Assembly (NCBI RefSeq): GCF_000737325.1
Contig: NZ_CP011125.1
Location: forward strand, 1,116,001 to 1,180,000
Direction: 5' to 3'
DNA from: Sandaracinus amylolyticus
GTDB lineage: Bacteria > Myxococcota_A > Polyangia > Polyangiales > Sandaracinaceae
DNA length: 64,000 nucleotides
The notes below the pieces were generated by a model. The model was given only the letters and a program-made list of their open reading frames with translations. It made no database searches and had not been told where the DNA came from. The position numbers and the translations under genes were made by a program. This document shows, in pieces, positions 38,075-48,730 of this stretch (the first letter of the stretch is position 1; each line of letters starts with the position of its first letter).

Positions 38075-39553
38075 TCAGCGACAGCGCTGGGTGCGCGGCT
38101 CGGTCACGACACACCCGCCGCTCGGGTTGACCCGGCAATAGCGGTAGGACTCCGTCGCACCGCACGACGCGCTGCCGTCGGACCAACCCGGATCGCTACC
38201 GATGCAGCCACCGCGGTACGAGATGCACGCGACGCAGATGCCGCTGCAGTTCGTGGCCTCCTGCGTCACCGTGCCATCGCAGTTCCAGTCGTAGCCGGAG
38301 CCCGGCGCCGGGATCGCCGTGCCGTACGCCGTCTGCGTGGGCCGCACGTTCGGGTTCGCGTCGTTGCAGTCGTACGTCGTGCGGTTGCCCGAGATCGGTC
38401 GCGTGGTGGTCCACCGCGCGATGCTCGGGTTCGGGCAGCCGGTGCTCGCGGGCGGCGTGCACCCGGTGTGCGTCGCGCCGCCGCTGAGCGGTGCGAACGT
38501 GTCGCCGTCGCAGTCCGCGAACCACGTCGGCGCCGTCTCGTCGGTGCCGCCCGCGCAGTTGTTGTCGCGCCCGTCGCAGATCTCCTCGGCGCCTGGATAC
38601 ACGTCGTCGTCGATGTCGTTGCAGTCGTTCGCCGCGGTTCCGAGGCACGTGTACGTCGTGCCCTCGACCATGTACGAGCCCGGCGGGTATCCGTCGGAGT
38701 CCGCGTCGCGAAGCGCGTGCGCGCAACCCATCACTGCGTCACACGTGTCGACGGTGCAGTCGGGGCCCCACTCGCCACGCCCGTTCGTGAAGTTCTCGGT
38801 GTCGGCGCAGTCGGGCGCGGTCCCCGCGGAGCACGTGTGCGTTGCGACGTCGCAGACCTCGAGGCCATCGCAGACCGTCTCGTTCTGGCACTCGTCATCC
38901 GTCTCGCACGTGTACGTGCAGTCGACGTCACAGCCGTCGCCGTCCTCGGCGTTGCCGTCGTCGCACTCCTCGCCCGAACCGAGCACGCCATTGCCGCAGC
39001 CGCGCGTCACGCACACGCCCGCGCGACACTGCCCGCGCGTGGGATCGTCCACACCCCCGTCGACGTCGACCCCTGCGTCCTCGACGCCCGCGTCGGGCAT
39101 CCCGGCGTCGACGTCGGGCACGTCGACGAGCATGCAGTCGGTGCCGTTCTCGAGGTCGGTGCCCGCGACGCAGCGATGCTCTTCGCACCGCGCTTCGCCG
39201 TTGCACTCCTCGGCGTCGTCGCAGTCAGCGTCGGCGTCGCAACTGAACGTGCACGACGTCGGCTCGCAGCCGTCGCTCGGCGTCGAGTTGCCGTCGTCGC
39301 ACTCCTCGTCGCGCCCGGGATCGACGACTCCGTCGCCGCACGCGCTCAGCGCGCACACTTCGTTGACGCACACGCGATCCGTTCCGCACGCCGTGCCGTC
39401 CGCGACGCCGGTGCACGACACGACGGTCGCGTCCATGCCGCCGCCCGCGTCGCGATCCTGGATCGCGCCGTCCACGATCACCGAGCAGCCCGCGTTCGCG
39501 CTCACGCCGAGCGCCAGCATCGCGAGCACGACACGCATCGTCGTCATCTTCAT
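38075..39553 (-). CDS. Cys-rich lipoprotein with DUF4215 and MopE-type repeats
   Basis: About 492 residues. Signal MKMTTMRVVLAMLALGVSANAGC with a lipobox-like NAGC; a start 9 codons earlier (39580) would share a base with the preceding stop (TGATG). DUF4215/TIGR02232 repeats are clear (CGDGVVDPGRDEECDDGNSTPSDGCEP; CGNGVLGSGEECDDGNAEDGDGCDVDCTYTC). A MopE-type metal-binding motif follows (DCNDIDDDVYPGAEEICDGRDNNCAGGTDE), then more Cys-rich modules. Probably surface-exposed and calcium or copper binding (family-based). Coupled to the TPR/PEGA protein gene upstream. Confidence 0.88.
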   Translation of the reverse strand: MKMTTMRVVLAMLALGVSANAGCSVIVDGAIQDRDAGGGMDATVVSCTGVADGTACGTDRVCVNEVCALSACGDGVVDPGRDEECDDGNSTPSDGCEPTSCTFSCDADADCDDAEECNGEARCEEHRCVAGTDLENGTDCMLVDVPDVDAGMPDAGVEDAGVDVDGGVDDPTRGQCRAGVCVTRGCGNGVLGSGEECDDGNAEDGDGCDVDCTYTCETDDECQNETVCDGLEVCDVATHTCSAGTAPDCADTENFTNGRGEWGPDCTVDTCDAVMGCAHALRDADSDGYPPGSYMVEGTTYTCLGTAANDCNDIDDDVYPGAEEICDGRDNNCAGGTDETAPTWFADCDGDTFAPLSGGATHTGCTPPASTGCPNPSIARWTTTRPISGNRTTYDCNDANPNVRPTQTAYGTAIPAPGSGYDWNCDGTVTQEATNCSGICVACISYRGGCIGSDPGWSDGSASCGATESYRYCRVNPSGGCVVTEPRTQRCR

Positions 39554-39579
39554 CGCACGCCCCCACGAAGCGAAGGACA

Positions 39580-40485
39580 TCAGAACGACCCCGCGACCGC
39601 GACGCCGCCGCCGCTCGCGCCGCCCCACGGCGCGAGCGAGATGCGCTCGGGCTCGCGGTCTTCGCCGCCGCCCGAGTCGGCCACGAGCAGCACGATCAAT
39701 CCCGCCGCCGCGAGCGCGACGCCCGCGCCCATCGTGATGTCCGCGCCGAGCGCCAGGCCGCGCGCCGCGTCGGCCTCCGGCGAGTCGCGGCCGGGTGCGT
39801 TCTCCGCGTCCGAGAGCGCGACGCCGCCCATCACCGCGCCCGCGATCAGCGCCGCGCCGCCCGCCGAGAACAGGATGATCGGCACCACCGGCAGCTCGTC
39901 GCCGCCCTGCGCCACCTGCGCGCCTCCGCTCGACGGCTGCATGTCGACCGCGACGTCGACCGACTGTCCCGCGGGCACGACCACGCTCGACGTGAACTCG
40001 GCGTATCCCTGCGCGCGCACCGCGATGCGATGCGAGCCGGGCGACACCTGGATCGGATCGGGACGCGGCGTGCGGCCGCGATCCTCGCCGTCGACGAGGA
40101 TCGTCGCGCCCTCGGGCCCACCGGTCACGCGCACGCTGGTGCGTCCCACGCGCTCGCGCAGCGCCGACACGCGCGCGCGCGCGTCCGACTGGTGCTCGTC
40201 GTTCGGATCGGCGCGCTCGAGGTAGAGCTCGAGCGCGTGGATCGCGTCCTCGAGACGACCGAGGCGCTCGTACGCCTGCGAGAGGTTGAACTGGAGCAGC
40301 GGCCGCGGATCCAGCTCGTACGCGCGCGTCCACTGCTCGATCGCCGCGTCGTAGTCACCCTGCGAGTACGCGGTCTGCCCGCGCTGGAACAGCGTGCGCG
40401 CGTCCTCCTGCGCGATGCCGAGCGCTGGCACGAGCGCGATCGACAGCGCCGCGACCAGCGCGATCCAAGTCCCCCGAGCGATCAT
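39580..40485 (-). CDS. TPR/PEGA domain membrane protein
   Basis: A 301-residue exported protein; signal MIARGTWIALVAALSIALVPALGIAQ. TPR repeats (TLFQRGQTAYSQGDYDAAIEQWTRAYELDPRPLLQFNLSQAYERLGR) occupy about residues 30-95, a PEGA domain about 118-180 (TGGPEGATILVDGEDRGRTP...VSPGSHRIAVRAQGY), then two hydrophobic segments (VVPIILFSAGGAALIAGAVMGG and ITMGAGVALAAAGLIVLLV). Architecture matches the protein at 48731-49936. Operon with the DUF4215/MopE lipoprotein, whose start may overlap this gene's stop. Confidence 0.86.
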   Translation of the reverse strand: MIARGTWIALVAALSIALVPALGIAQEDARTLFQRGQTAYSQGDYDAAIEQWTRAYELDPRPLLQFNLSQAYERLGRLEDAIHALELYLERADPNDEHQSDARARVSALRERVGRTSVRVTGGPEGATILVDGEDRGRTPRPDPIQVSPGSHRIAVRAQGYAEFTSSVVVPAGQSVDVAVDMQPSSGGAQVAQGGDELPVVPIILFSAGGAALIAGAVMGGVALSDAENAPGRDSPEADAARGLALGADITMGAGVALAAAGLIVLLVADSGGGEDREPERISLAPWGGASGGGVAVAGSF

Positions 40486-40517
40486 CCAGTGCCTCCCTCG
40501 CTCCAGCCTACTCGTTC

Positions 40518-41312
40518 TCAGCGCGACGACGCGAGCGCGCCGACGTCACCGCGACCCGGCCGCGCCCGCGCGAGCAGCTCGCGGAAGAGCGGTCTCCACG
40601 TCGCCCAGCCATGTCGCCCGTCCTGCTGCAGCACGTGTCCCTCGGGCAGCGCGCGCGCGAGGAGCTCGGCCGCGGGCGCGAGCCGCTCGCCGTTCGCGAA
40701 CCCCAGGTAGAGCGCGGGCATCGACTCCGGATCGTCGACGTAGCCGCGCAGCCACGACCACAGGAAGAGCGAGTAGTTGTCGCGATCCACGCGCGACGGC
40801 AGCTCGCTCGGCGGGGTCCACTCCGCGAGCCCGCCCGCGTCGATCACCGTCTGCACGAACGACTCCTCGCCGAGGTACGGCGAGAGCAGGATGATGCCGT
40901 CGACGTGGCGCGCGTGGTCGCTCGCGGTGAGCAGCGCGCCGAGCCCGCCCATCGAGACGCCGACGATCCAGATCTCGTCGTACCCGCGCGCGAGCGCCGG
41001 CGCGAGCACGTCCTCCCAGACCTTCTCCGACACGCCGCCATCGCCGTAGTATCGGAAGTGGAGGTTCACCGCGACCGAGTCGCACGCCGCGCCCGATCGC
41101 AGCAGGTCCTGCGGGAACCCGTGATCGAGATACGTGTCGGGGCCGTCGAGCATGCCCGGCAGGAAGATCATGAGGCAGCCCTGGCGCTCGCCTTCTTCGC
41201 GCAGCACCGCGAGCGCGGGCACCGGGCGCGAAGGCGACTGCACGAAGTAGCAACCACCGAGGATGACGGCGACGAGCGCGGACGCGACGAGCGAGCGGAG
41301 CATGGCGCGCAT
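40518..41312 (-). CDS. Alpha/beta hydrolase family lipoprotein
   Basis: About 264 residues from MRAMLRSLVASALVAVILGGC (lipobox LGGC); GGAG upstream supports ATG 41312. The hydrolase core has MIFLPGMLDGPDTYLDHGFP, the nucleophile Ser in GVSMGGLGAL and a histidine in QDGRHGWATW near the C-terminus. An acidic residue near RVDRDNY or YVDDPES would complete the triad; which one is unclear. Likely a periplasmic/outer-membrane esterase; substrate unknown. Confidence 0.85.
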   Translation of the reverse strand: MRAMLRSLVASALVAVILGGCYFVQSPSRPVPALAVLREEGERQGCLMIFLPGMLDGPDTYLDHGFPQDLLRSGAACDSVAVNLHFRYYGDGGVSEKVWEDVLAPALARGYDEIWIVGVSMGGLGALLTASDHARHVDGIILLSPYLGEESFVQTVIDAGGLAEWTPPSELPSRVDRDNYSLFLWSWLRGYVDDPESMPALYLGFANGERLAPAAELLARALPEGHVLQQDGRHGWATWRPLFRELLARARPGRGDVGALASSR

Positions 41313-41491
41313 CGTTCCACTCCACGGGCCCCCTGCCAAACGTCGTGCAACACCGCCTCGCGACCGCCTGTCCGCAACGGACGCGCCAGCGAAAACCCCC
41401 GGAATTCGCGGGGCGGCGCGTGCGACCGATGGTCACGTCGCGCAACTCTCGCGCGGTTGCCCGCGACCGCGAGCCCGGCGAGCATGGCGCG

Positions 41492-41749
41492 ATGCGGACG
41501 ATCCTCGCGCTCGTGCTCGTGCTCTTCGTGCTCGTTCCAGCGGCGCGCGCCGACGTGATCGAGACGTGTCCGGACGGACAGCGATTCGAGTCGAACCCGG
41601 TGCCCGAGGGCGCGATGCACCACGCGGGCGGCCGCTGCGTGGAGGACGAGGCGGCGGGTGGCTGCGCGATCGGGCACGGCGGCGGATCGGGGAGCGCGGT
41701 CGTGCTGATGCTCGCGGCGCTCGCGCTCGTGGCCGCGCGTCGCCGCTGA
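41492..41749 (+). CDS. Small secreted protein with MYXO-CTERM-like sorting tail
   Basis: An 85-residue protein. Signal peptide MRTILALVLVLFVLVPAARA, a short mature region with two cysteines (ETCPDGQRF, GRCVEDE) and the C-terminus GGCAIGHGGGSGSAVVLMLAALALVAARRR: Gly/Cys motif, transmembrane helix and Arg cluster, as in MYXO-CTERM/GlyGly-CTERM surface proteins. Ends exactly where the convergent EamA gene ends. Larger members of the same type occur at 50994. Confidence 0.8.
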   Translation: MRTILALVLVLFVLVPAARADVIETCPDGQRFESNPVPEGAMHHAGGRCVEDEAAGGCAIGHGGGSGSAVVLMLAALALVAARRR

Positions 41750-42727
41750 TCACGTGCTCTCGAGCGGCGCGATGGGCGTGCTGCGCGGTGATCGCAGCGC
41801 CCACGCGACGCCGACGACGAGCAGCACGATCCCGGCGAGCGCCATCGCGTCGGGAAGCCGCCCCCGGAGCACGAACGCGTAGCTCAGCGCGGCGAGCGTC
41901 TCGAACACGATGAGCTGTCCCGCGATCTGCGTGGGAAGACGCTGGCTCGCGCGGTTCCAGCACGTCGCGCCCATCCACGACGCGAGCAGACCCACCGCGA
42001 GCATCGCGAACACGAAGCGCGACGGTGTCGGCCCGAGCGGCAGCGGGAATTCGCCGGTCCCGGAGAGCGCGCTCCACGCGACGAACCCCGCGTAGCCGAT
42101 CGCGGCGATCGGCAGCGTCACGACGCCCTGCGCGGTCGCCCAGGTCGACGCGGATCGCGCGCGCGACGCGCGCAGCCACGCGGCGTTGCGGATCGGGTAC
42201 CAGGTCCAGCACACGAGCGCGCCGATCGCGAGCAGGCCACCGATCGCGTAGCGTCGCGGATCGGCGCTCGGATCGGCGCGCAGCGCTTGCCACTCGGCGC
42301 GGTTCACGAGCGCGATGCCCGTCGCGATCAGCGCGAGCGACGGAGCGAGACGCGACCACGCGACGCGCTCTCCGCGCGCGTTCGACACGAGCGCGATCAC
42401 GACCGGCAGCGTGCCGATGATCATCGTCGGCAGCGGCGCGCCCGCGCGCTGGATCGCGGCGGCGAGGCACAGGTAGTAGAGGACGTTGCCGACGAGCGCG
42501 AGCTTCGTCGCTTCGATCCAGTCGGCGCGCGAGAGCCCGCGCAGCTGCGCGCGATCGAGCCACGCGAGCGGGATCGCGATCACGCCGAACGCGACGTAGC
42601 GCCCGAACGAGAGCGCCACGGCCGGGTACTCGGGCAGGAGCAGCGGCACCACGAACACGAGCCCCCAGAGCAGCCCCGCCGCGAGCGCGTAGAGGGCCCC
42701 GGAGACGTTGGCGTCACGATCGGACAT
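41750..42727 (-). CDS. EamA/DMT family transporter
   Basis: A 325-residue protein with ten hydrophobic segments and two EamA repeats, beginning SGALYALAAGLLWGLVFVVPLLLPEYPAVALSFGRYVAFG and repeating in the second half. Characteristic DMT proteins export metabolites or amino acids; the substrate cannot be assigned. Stop codon overlaps nothing but abuts the convergent MYXO-CTERM-like gene. Confidence 0.9.
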   Translation of the reverse strand: MSDRDANVSGALYALAAGLLWGLVFVVPLLLPEYPAVALSFGRYVAFGVIAIPLAWLDRAQLRGLSRADWIEATKLALVGNVLYYLCLAAAIQRAGAPLPTMIIGTLPVVIALVSNARGERVAWSRLAPSLALIATGIALVNRAEWQALRADPSADPRRYAIGGLLAIGALVCWTWYPIRNAAWLRASRARSASTWATAQGVVTLPIAAIGYAGFVAWSALSGTGEFPLPLGPTPSRFVFAMLAVGLLASWMGATCWNRASQRLPTQIAGQLIVFETLAALSYAFVLRGRLPDAMALAGIVLLVVGVAWALRSPRSTPIAPLEST

Positions 42728-42816
42728 GGCGGCAGCGGGATGCGCGGATCAGCCGGCGCGATCCCACGCCTCCTCGAGCTGCCGCGGCACACGCGCCGCA
42801 GCATGCGGCTGCGCGA

Positions 42817-43614
42817 TCAGAAGGGCACGCCGCCGTCGCCCGGAGGCGGCGGAGGCGGCGGAGGCTGGTCCGAGCAGAGCCCCGCGGCGCGCTTCGACAC
42901 CGCGCACCGGCACACCGCGTTTTCTCCCGCGTAACAGCCGCTCGCGTTGCCCGACGCGTGCAGCATCACGAGCTGCACCACGTCGCCCTCCGCCCCGGGA
43001 TCCATCCGCTCGAGCTCGGTGTCGAGCGCAGGCGCCGGGTCGAGCCACGTGAAGGCGTAGTAGCGCGCGATCCAGAGCGCGTGCTCGATCGGCGTCGCGA
43101 TCGCGTCGTCGGGCTCGATGTGCGCGCGCGTCCAGAGCGTGCCGGCCGGCTCCTCGATCACGATCGCGCCCTCGGGGAACTCCTCGTGCGGCGTGCGCGA
43201 CGGAGCCAGCCACGCCTCCTCGACCGCGTCGAGCGTCGCCCACGCGCTCGGCGCGCCGCCGACCTCGACGCGCACCCGGGCGCCGCGCAGGTCGACGTCG
43301 GCGTGCCGGAACTGGAGGAAGAGCGAGCCGTCCTCGCGCGTCGACCCCACGGTCACGAGGCCCTCGTGGACGACCCGCGCCCACGCGTTCGGTCGATACG
43401 TGCCCGGCGGCGCGACGATCCCGGCCCTCGTGCCGCGCTCGATCACCTCCGCCTCCGGAACCTCGGCGCCCTGCGGCAGATCGCAGGTGCACCCCACGTC
43501 CTCGAGCACCTCGTAGTCGGCGACCGGGCAGACCCAGACCGGCGCCTCTCCTCCGCCTTCGACACAGCCGACCGCGAGCGTCGCCGCGAGCCAGACCCGA
43601 GCACCTGTTCGCAT
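42817..43614 (-). CDS. Secreted lipoprotein with poly-proline C-terminus
   Basis: About 265 residues from ATG 43614 (a GTG one codon upstream is possible). Signal MRTGARVWLAATLAVGC, lipobox AVGC, GAGGGGG as ribosome-binding site. An N-terminal Cys cluster (CVEGGGEAPVWVCPVADYEV...GCTCDL) precedes a beta-rich middle domain; the end has CYAGENAVCRCAVSKRAAGLC then PPPPPPPP. No family recognised. Confidence 0.75.
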   Translation of the reverse strand: MRTGARVWLAATLAVGCVEGGGEAPVWVCPVADYEVLEDVGCTCDLPQGAEVPEAEVIERGTRAGIVAPPGTYRPNAWARVVHEGLVTVGSTREDGSLFLQFRHADVDLRGARVRVEVGGAPSAWATLDAVEEAWLAPSRTPHEEFPEGAIVIEEPAGTLWTRAHIEPDDAIATPIEHALWIARYYAFTWLDPAPALDTELERMDPGAEGDVVQLVMLHASGNASGCYAGENAVCRCAVSKRAAGLCSDQPPPPPPPPGDGGVPF

Positions 43615-43655
43615 CACGTCCCCCTCGCGATGCGTCGCCGCGGCGGACGCGCTCT

Positions 43656-43698
43656 TCCAAAAACGACACGGGGCGCCCTCGTCACCGAGAGCGCCCCG
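43656..43698 (-). terminator. Intrinsic terminator of prkA
   Basis: Stem arms 43670-43681 and 43686-43697 pair over 12 bp with one G-U, loop of 4 nt. Read on the minus strand the hairpin is followed within 8 nt by TTTTT (complement of 43659-43663). It lies 25 bp past the stop of the prkA gene. The best canonical Rho-independent terminator in the window. Confidence 0.85.
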
Positions 43699-43722
43699 CC
43701 TGCGTGCACGACCTGCGAGCGA

Positions 43723-45783
<2,061 letters not shown>

Positions 45784-45919
45784 TGAAGGTGTGTTCCTCT
45801 CGTGACCCGCGTTGATTCGGTGATGCCAGCGTACCACGCGTTCCGAGCGCGATCTCCGCGCGCGATCCCCGTACGTTCCTCATAGACCCCTCGGTCTCGG
45901 GTGCTACCCTTCCGGGCTC

Positions 45920-47146
45920 ATGCGCTCGCCTTCCCGCCGCGTGATCGCGACGACCGAGCCGGCGGCCGCGAAGCCCGAGTCGGCGCCGTCGATCGCCGAG
46001 ATTCTCGCGGGGATCGCGCCCCTCGACGCGCTGCTCCTGCGCATCTCGCGCGAGGCGCGCGTGCTGCCCGCGCTCACGCCCGCGAACGCTGCGTCGGAGC
46101 GCGCGCGCCTGGTCGAACAGGTGGGCAAGGGCGAGGCGCCGGTGCCGCGCTGGGAGCTCGCGCGGCGTCGCATCGAGCCCGCGTTCTGGCGCGCGATCGA
46201 CGAGGCGCGCGCGCTCGCTCGGGATCGACTGCCGCCCGCGCTGCGCGCGACGTACTTCGCGCGGCTCGACGAGCTCGAGGTCGATCTCGCGATGATCGAG
46301 TGCGTCGGTGATCCGGTGCGCGTGCGCCCGCTCGCGGCGCGTCGCTTCGGTACCGGCATGCGCGAGGTCGTGCTCGAGGACGCGCAGCCGGTGCGCGTCA
46401 GCACGGTCGCGCGCGGTCTGCTCGAGCGCATCGCGCCGAGCGAAGAGGCGCGCGTCGTCGAGCCCGAGACGCTCGCCCAGATGCTGCGCGACGCGGCGCG
46501 CGCGGCGGGCCTCGATCTCGAGGTGCGCATCGACGCGCGCTTGGTCGCCGGCGCGGCGACCGGTGATCGCGCGGTGTTCATCGCGGCGCGTCGCTTCGGG
46601 CGCACCGAGTCGCGCCGGCTCGTCGCGCACGAGATCCTCGGTCACGCGGTCGCGGCGTCGAACGCGACGAAGCAGCCGCTGCGCATCTTCGAGGTCGGCA
46701 CCGCGGGCTCGTTCGCGGATCAGGAAGGGCTCGCGATCTGCCTCGAGGAGCAGGCGGGCGCGCTCGATCCCCATCGCATGCGCGTGCTCGCCGCGCGCGT
46801 CATCGCGACCGATCGCCTGCACTCGGGCGCGTCGTTCGGCGAGACCGCGCGCTTCTTGTTCAAGCAGCACGGCTTCAGCGCGGAGAGCGCGGTGCTGATC
46901 ACCGAGCGCGCGCACCGCGGCGGCGGCGTCGCGCGCGACGCCGGCTATCTGTACGGCTACCTGCGAGTGCGCGTCGCGCTGAAGAACGGCGACGCATGCC
47001 TCGATCGACTGCGCGTCGGGCGCATCGGCATCGACGATCTCCCGGCGTTCGACGACGCGTGCCGCGAAGGCCTCGCGCACCCGCCGACGTTCACGCCGAC
47101 GCTCGCCGACGTGATGCCCGCGGCGATCGACGAAGCCGCGGAGTGA
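45920..47146 (+). CDS. QEGLA-motif protein (flavohemoglobin expression-modulating / DUF1704 type)
   Basis: A 408-residue protein with the defining motifs: HEILGH (HExxxH, about 236-241) and FADQEGLAICLEEQ further on, in the order seen in the tyrosine/glutamate carboxypeptidase-like DUF1704 family. HExxxH plus the distal Glu fit a zincin-type metallopeptidase. A role in modulating flavohemoglobin expression is only a family name, not shown here. Divergent from prkA with 136 bp between starts. Confidence 0.88.
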   Translation: MRSPSRRVIATTEPAAAKPESAPSIAEILAGIAPLDALLLRISREARVLPALTPANAASERARLVEQVGKGEAPVPRWELARRRIEPAFWRAIDEARALARDRLPPALRATYFARLDELEVDLAMIECVGDPVRVRPLAARRFGTGMREVVLEDAQPVRVSTVARGLLERIAPSEEARVVEPETLAQMLRDAARAAGLDLEVRIDARLVAGAATGDRAVFIAARRFGRTESRRLVAHEILGHAVAASNATKQPLRIFEVGTAGSFADQEGLAICLEEQAGALDPHRMRVLAARVIATDRLHSGASFGETARFLFKQHGFSAESAVLITERAHRGGGVARDAGYLYGYLRVRVALKNGDACLDRLRVGRIGIDDLPAFDDACREGLAHPPTFTPTLADVMPAAIDEAAE

Positions 47147-47518
47147 TCACGGAGCCGGCGCGGCCGCCTCCTCGCCCCCGGACGTGTTCGCGAGCCACGT
47201 GGCCGTGTCCGGCTCCAGCACGTACACGGTTCGGCGCCCGCACCCCGTCACGCCGTAGCTCGTCACGATGTCCGGCCCCACGCGTCGCCTCCGACCGCCC
47301 TCGGTCCCGCGACGAAGGACGGTGAAGTGCAGCTGGTTCTGCGGGCACTGCATCTCGAACTGCGCGCGCTCGACGAGCTCTGCGCGACGATCTCGATTGT
47401 ACGCATCGGCGCTCCGGCAACCGACGACCGACCAGGCGCCCGCGATCAACGCCGCGCAGCGGGCGATGCGTGGCAGGTGACGCATGCACGCGGTTGCGCG
47501 CGAGATCTGATTGGCCAT
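47147..47518 (-). CDS. Small lipoprotein of the CP...GCGR family
   Basis: About 123 residues from ATG 47518, supported by GGAG at 7 nt. Signal MANQISRATACMRHLPRIARCAALIAGAWSVVGC, lipobox VVGC. The mature part has the compact pattern FEMQCPQNQLHFTVL...YGVTGCGRRTVYVLE, in which Cys-Pro and the final Gly-Cys-Gly are separated by a short strand pair. I recall this pattern recurring in many uncharacterised Myxococcota lipoproteins; the family name is mine. Confidence 0.72.
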   Translation of the reverse strand: MANQISRATACMRHLPRIARCAALIAGAWSVVGCRSADAYNRDRRAELVERAQFEMQCPQNQLHFTVLRRGTEGGRRRRVGPDIVTSYGVTGCGRRTVYVLEPDTATWLANTSGGEEAAAPAP

Positions 47519-47565
47519 GTGGATCTCCATCCTCGATCCTGACGCGTTGCACGGTGGCGCCACCA

Positions 47566-47585
47566 GCACGTGTTGCGTCACGTGC
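47566..47585. promoter_or_regulatory. CACGTG inverted repeat between coaD and the lipoprotein gene
   Basis: GCACGTG (47566-47572) and CACGTGC (47579-47585) pair over 7 bp with a 6-nt loop in the 104-bp gap. Could be a weak terminator for coaD or an operator. Confidence 0.35.
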
Positions 47586-47622
47586 CGACGCGAACGGGTC
47601 TTCGGGGCCCAGCCCTCGCCGC

Positions 47623-48114
47623 TCAGCCCTTCGACGCCGCCATCTTCGCGTCGAGGCGCTGGGCGACCGACTTCGGGACCAGGCGGTTCACGTCGCCGCC
47701 GAGGCGCCACGCTTCCTTCACGATGTTCGAGCTCACGTAGAAGTACGCGTCGTTCGCCATCAAGAAGACGGTCTCGACCTGCGTGTTCAGGTGGCGGTTC
47801 ATGTTCGCCATCTGCAGCTCGTACTCGAAGTCCGCGACCGCGCGCAGGCCGCGCAGCACCACGCGCACGTTCTTCTTCTTGCAGTACTCGACGAGCAGCC
47901 CGTCGAACGAGTCGACCTCGACGTTCTTGCCCGCGCCGCCGAGCTCCTCGCGGATCATCTCGACGCGCTCCTCGACCGTGAAGAGCGCTTCCTTCCGCGG
48001 GTTGCGCAGCACGGCGACGATCAGCTTGTCGAACACCACGAGGCCGCTCTTGATGATCGAGACGTGCCCGTTCGTCATCGGGTCGAACGACCCGGGATAG
48101 ATCGCGACGCTCAT
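47623..48114 (-). CDS. coaD: Phosphopantetheine adenylyltransferase (CoaD)
   Basis: A 163-residue enzyme of the fourth step of coenzyme A synthesis, full length. The nucleotidyl transferase motif GSFDPMTNGH at the N-terminus, RGLRAVADFEYELQMANMN and YVSSNIVKEAWRLGGDV (with the ISS-type turn) identify it. Its start overlaps the rsmD stop by 4 nt (ATGA), the widespread rsmD-coaD coupling. Confidence 0.97.
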   Translation of the reverse strand: MSVAIYPGSFDPMTNGHVSIIKSGLVVFDKLIVAVLRNPRKEALFTVEERVEMIREELGGAGKNVEVDSFDGLLVEYCKKKNVRVVLRGLRAVADFEYELQMANMNRHLNTQVETVFLMANDAYFYVSSNIVKEAWRLGGDVNRLVPKSVAQRLDAKMAASKG

Positions 48115-48692
48115 TCGAGTCCCTCGGACGGAGCCAACAAGAGCACGGCGCTGTCGCCGTAGCGCGGATGCGAGAGCACGTCGTAGCCCTCGAGCGCGGA
48201 GGGAGCATGCCTGGTCGCGTGCTCCACGGCCAGTAAAGCACCCCCCGCCACCAGCCCTCGCGCGCGCAGCGTCGCGAGCAGCGGCGGCACCGCGTCGATG
48301 TCGGCGTACGGCGGATCGACGAACACGCGATCGAACGCCTCGCCCGCCGCCGCGCGCTCGATGCGCACCAGCGTCTGCGCCTGACGCAGGTCCGCGGTGA
48401 TCACCTCGCAGCGCTCGCTCAGGCCGAGCTCGCCCGCGCTCTTCGTGATCGCGCGCGCCACCTTCGCGTCGCGCTCGACCAGCACCGCGCGCACCGCGCC
48501 GCGCGAGAGCGCCTCGAACGCCATCGCGCCGGTGCCCGCGTACAGATCGAGCACGCGCGTGCCCTCGAACCCACCGCGCGACGCGATCGCCGACGCGACC
48601 GCCTCGCGCACGCGCTCCGACGTCGGGCGCGTCAGCTCTCCGGGCGGTCCCGAGAAGCGACGCCCCGAGAGCGACCCTCCGACGATCCTCAC
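48111..48692 (-). CDS. rsmD: 16S rRNA (guanine966-N2)-methyltransferase RsmD
   Basis: A 193-residue methyltransferase from GTG 48692, with GGAGG at 5 nt. Motifs RIVGGSLSGRRF, LTRPTSERVREAVASAI, DLYAGTGAMAFEALSRG (SAM binding) and the catalytic DPPY of VFVDPPYAD identify RsmD. Overlaps coaD by 4 nt. Lies 38 bp downstream of the PEGA protein gene on the same strand. Confidence 0.95.
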   Translation of the reverse strand: MRIVGGSLSGRRFSGPPGELTRPTSERVREAVASAIASRGGFEGTRVLDLYAGTGAMAFEALSRGAVRAVLVERDAKVARAITKSAGELGLSERCEVITADLRQAQTLVRIERAAAGEAFDRVFVDPPYADIDAVPPLLATLRARGLVAGGALLAVEHATRHAPSALEGYDVLSHPRYGDSAVLLLAPSEGLE

Positions 48693-48730
48693 GCGGTCCT
48701 CCGGCGCTCGCTCGGGGACGAGCCGAGGTC

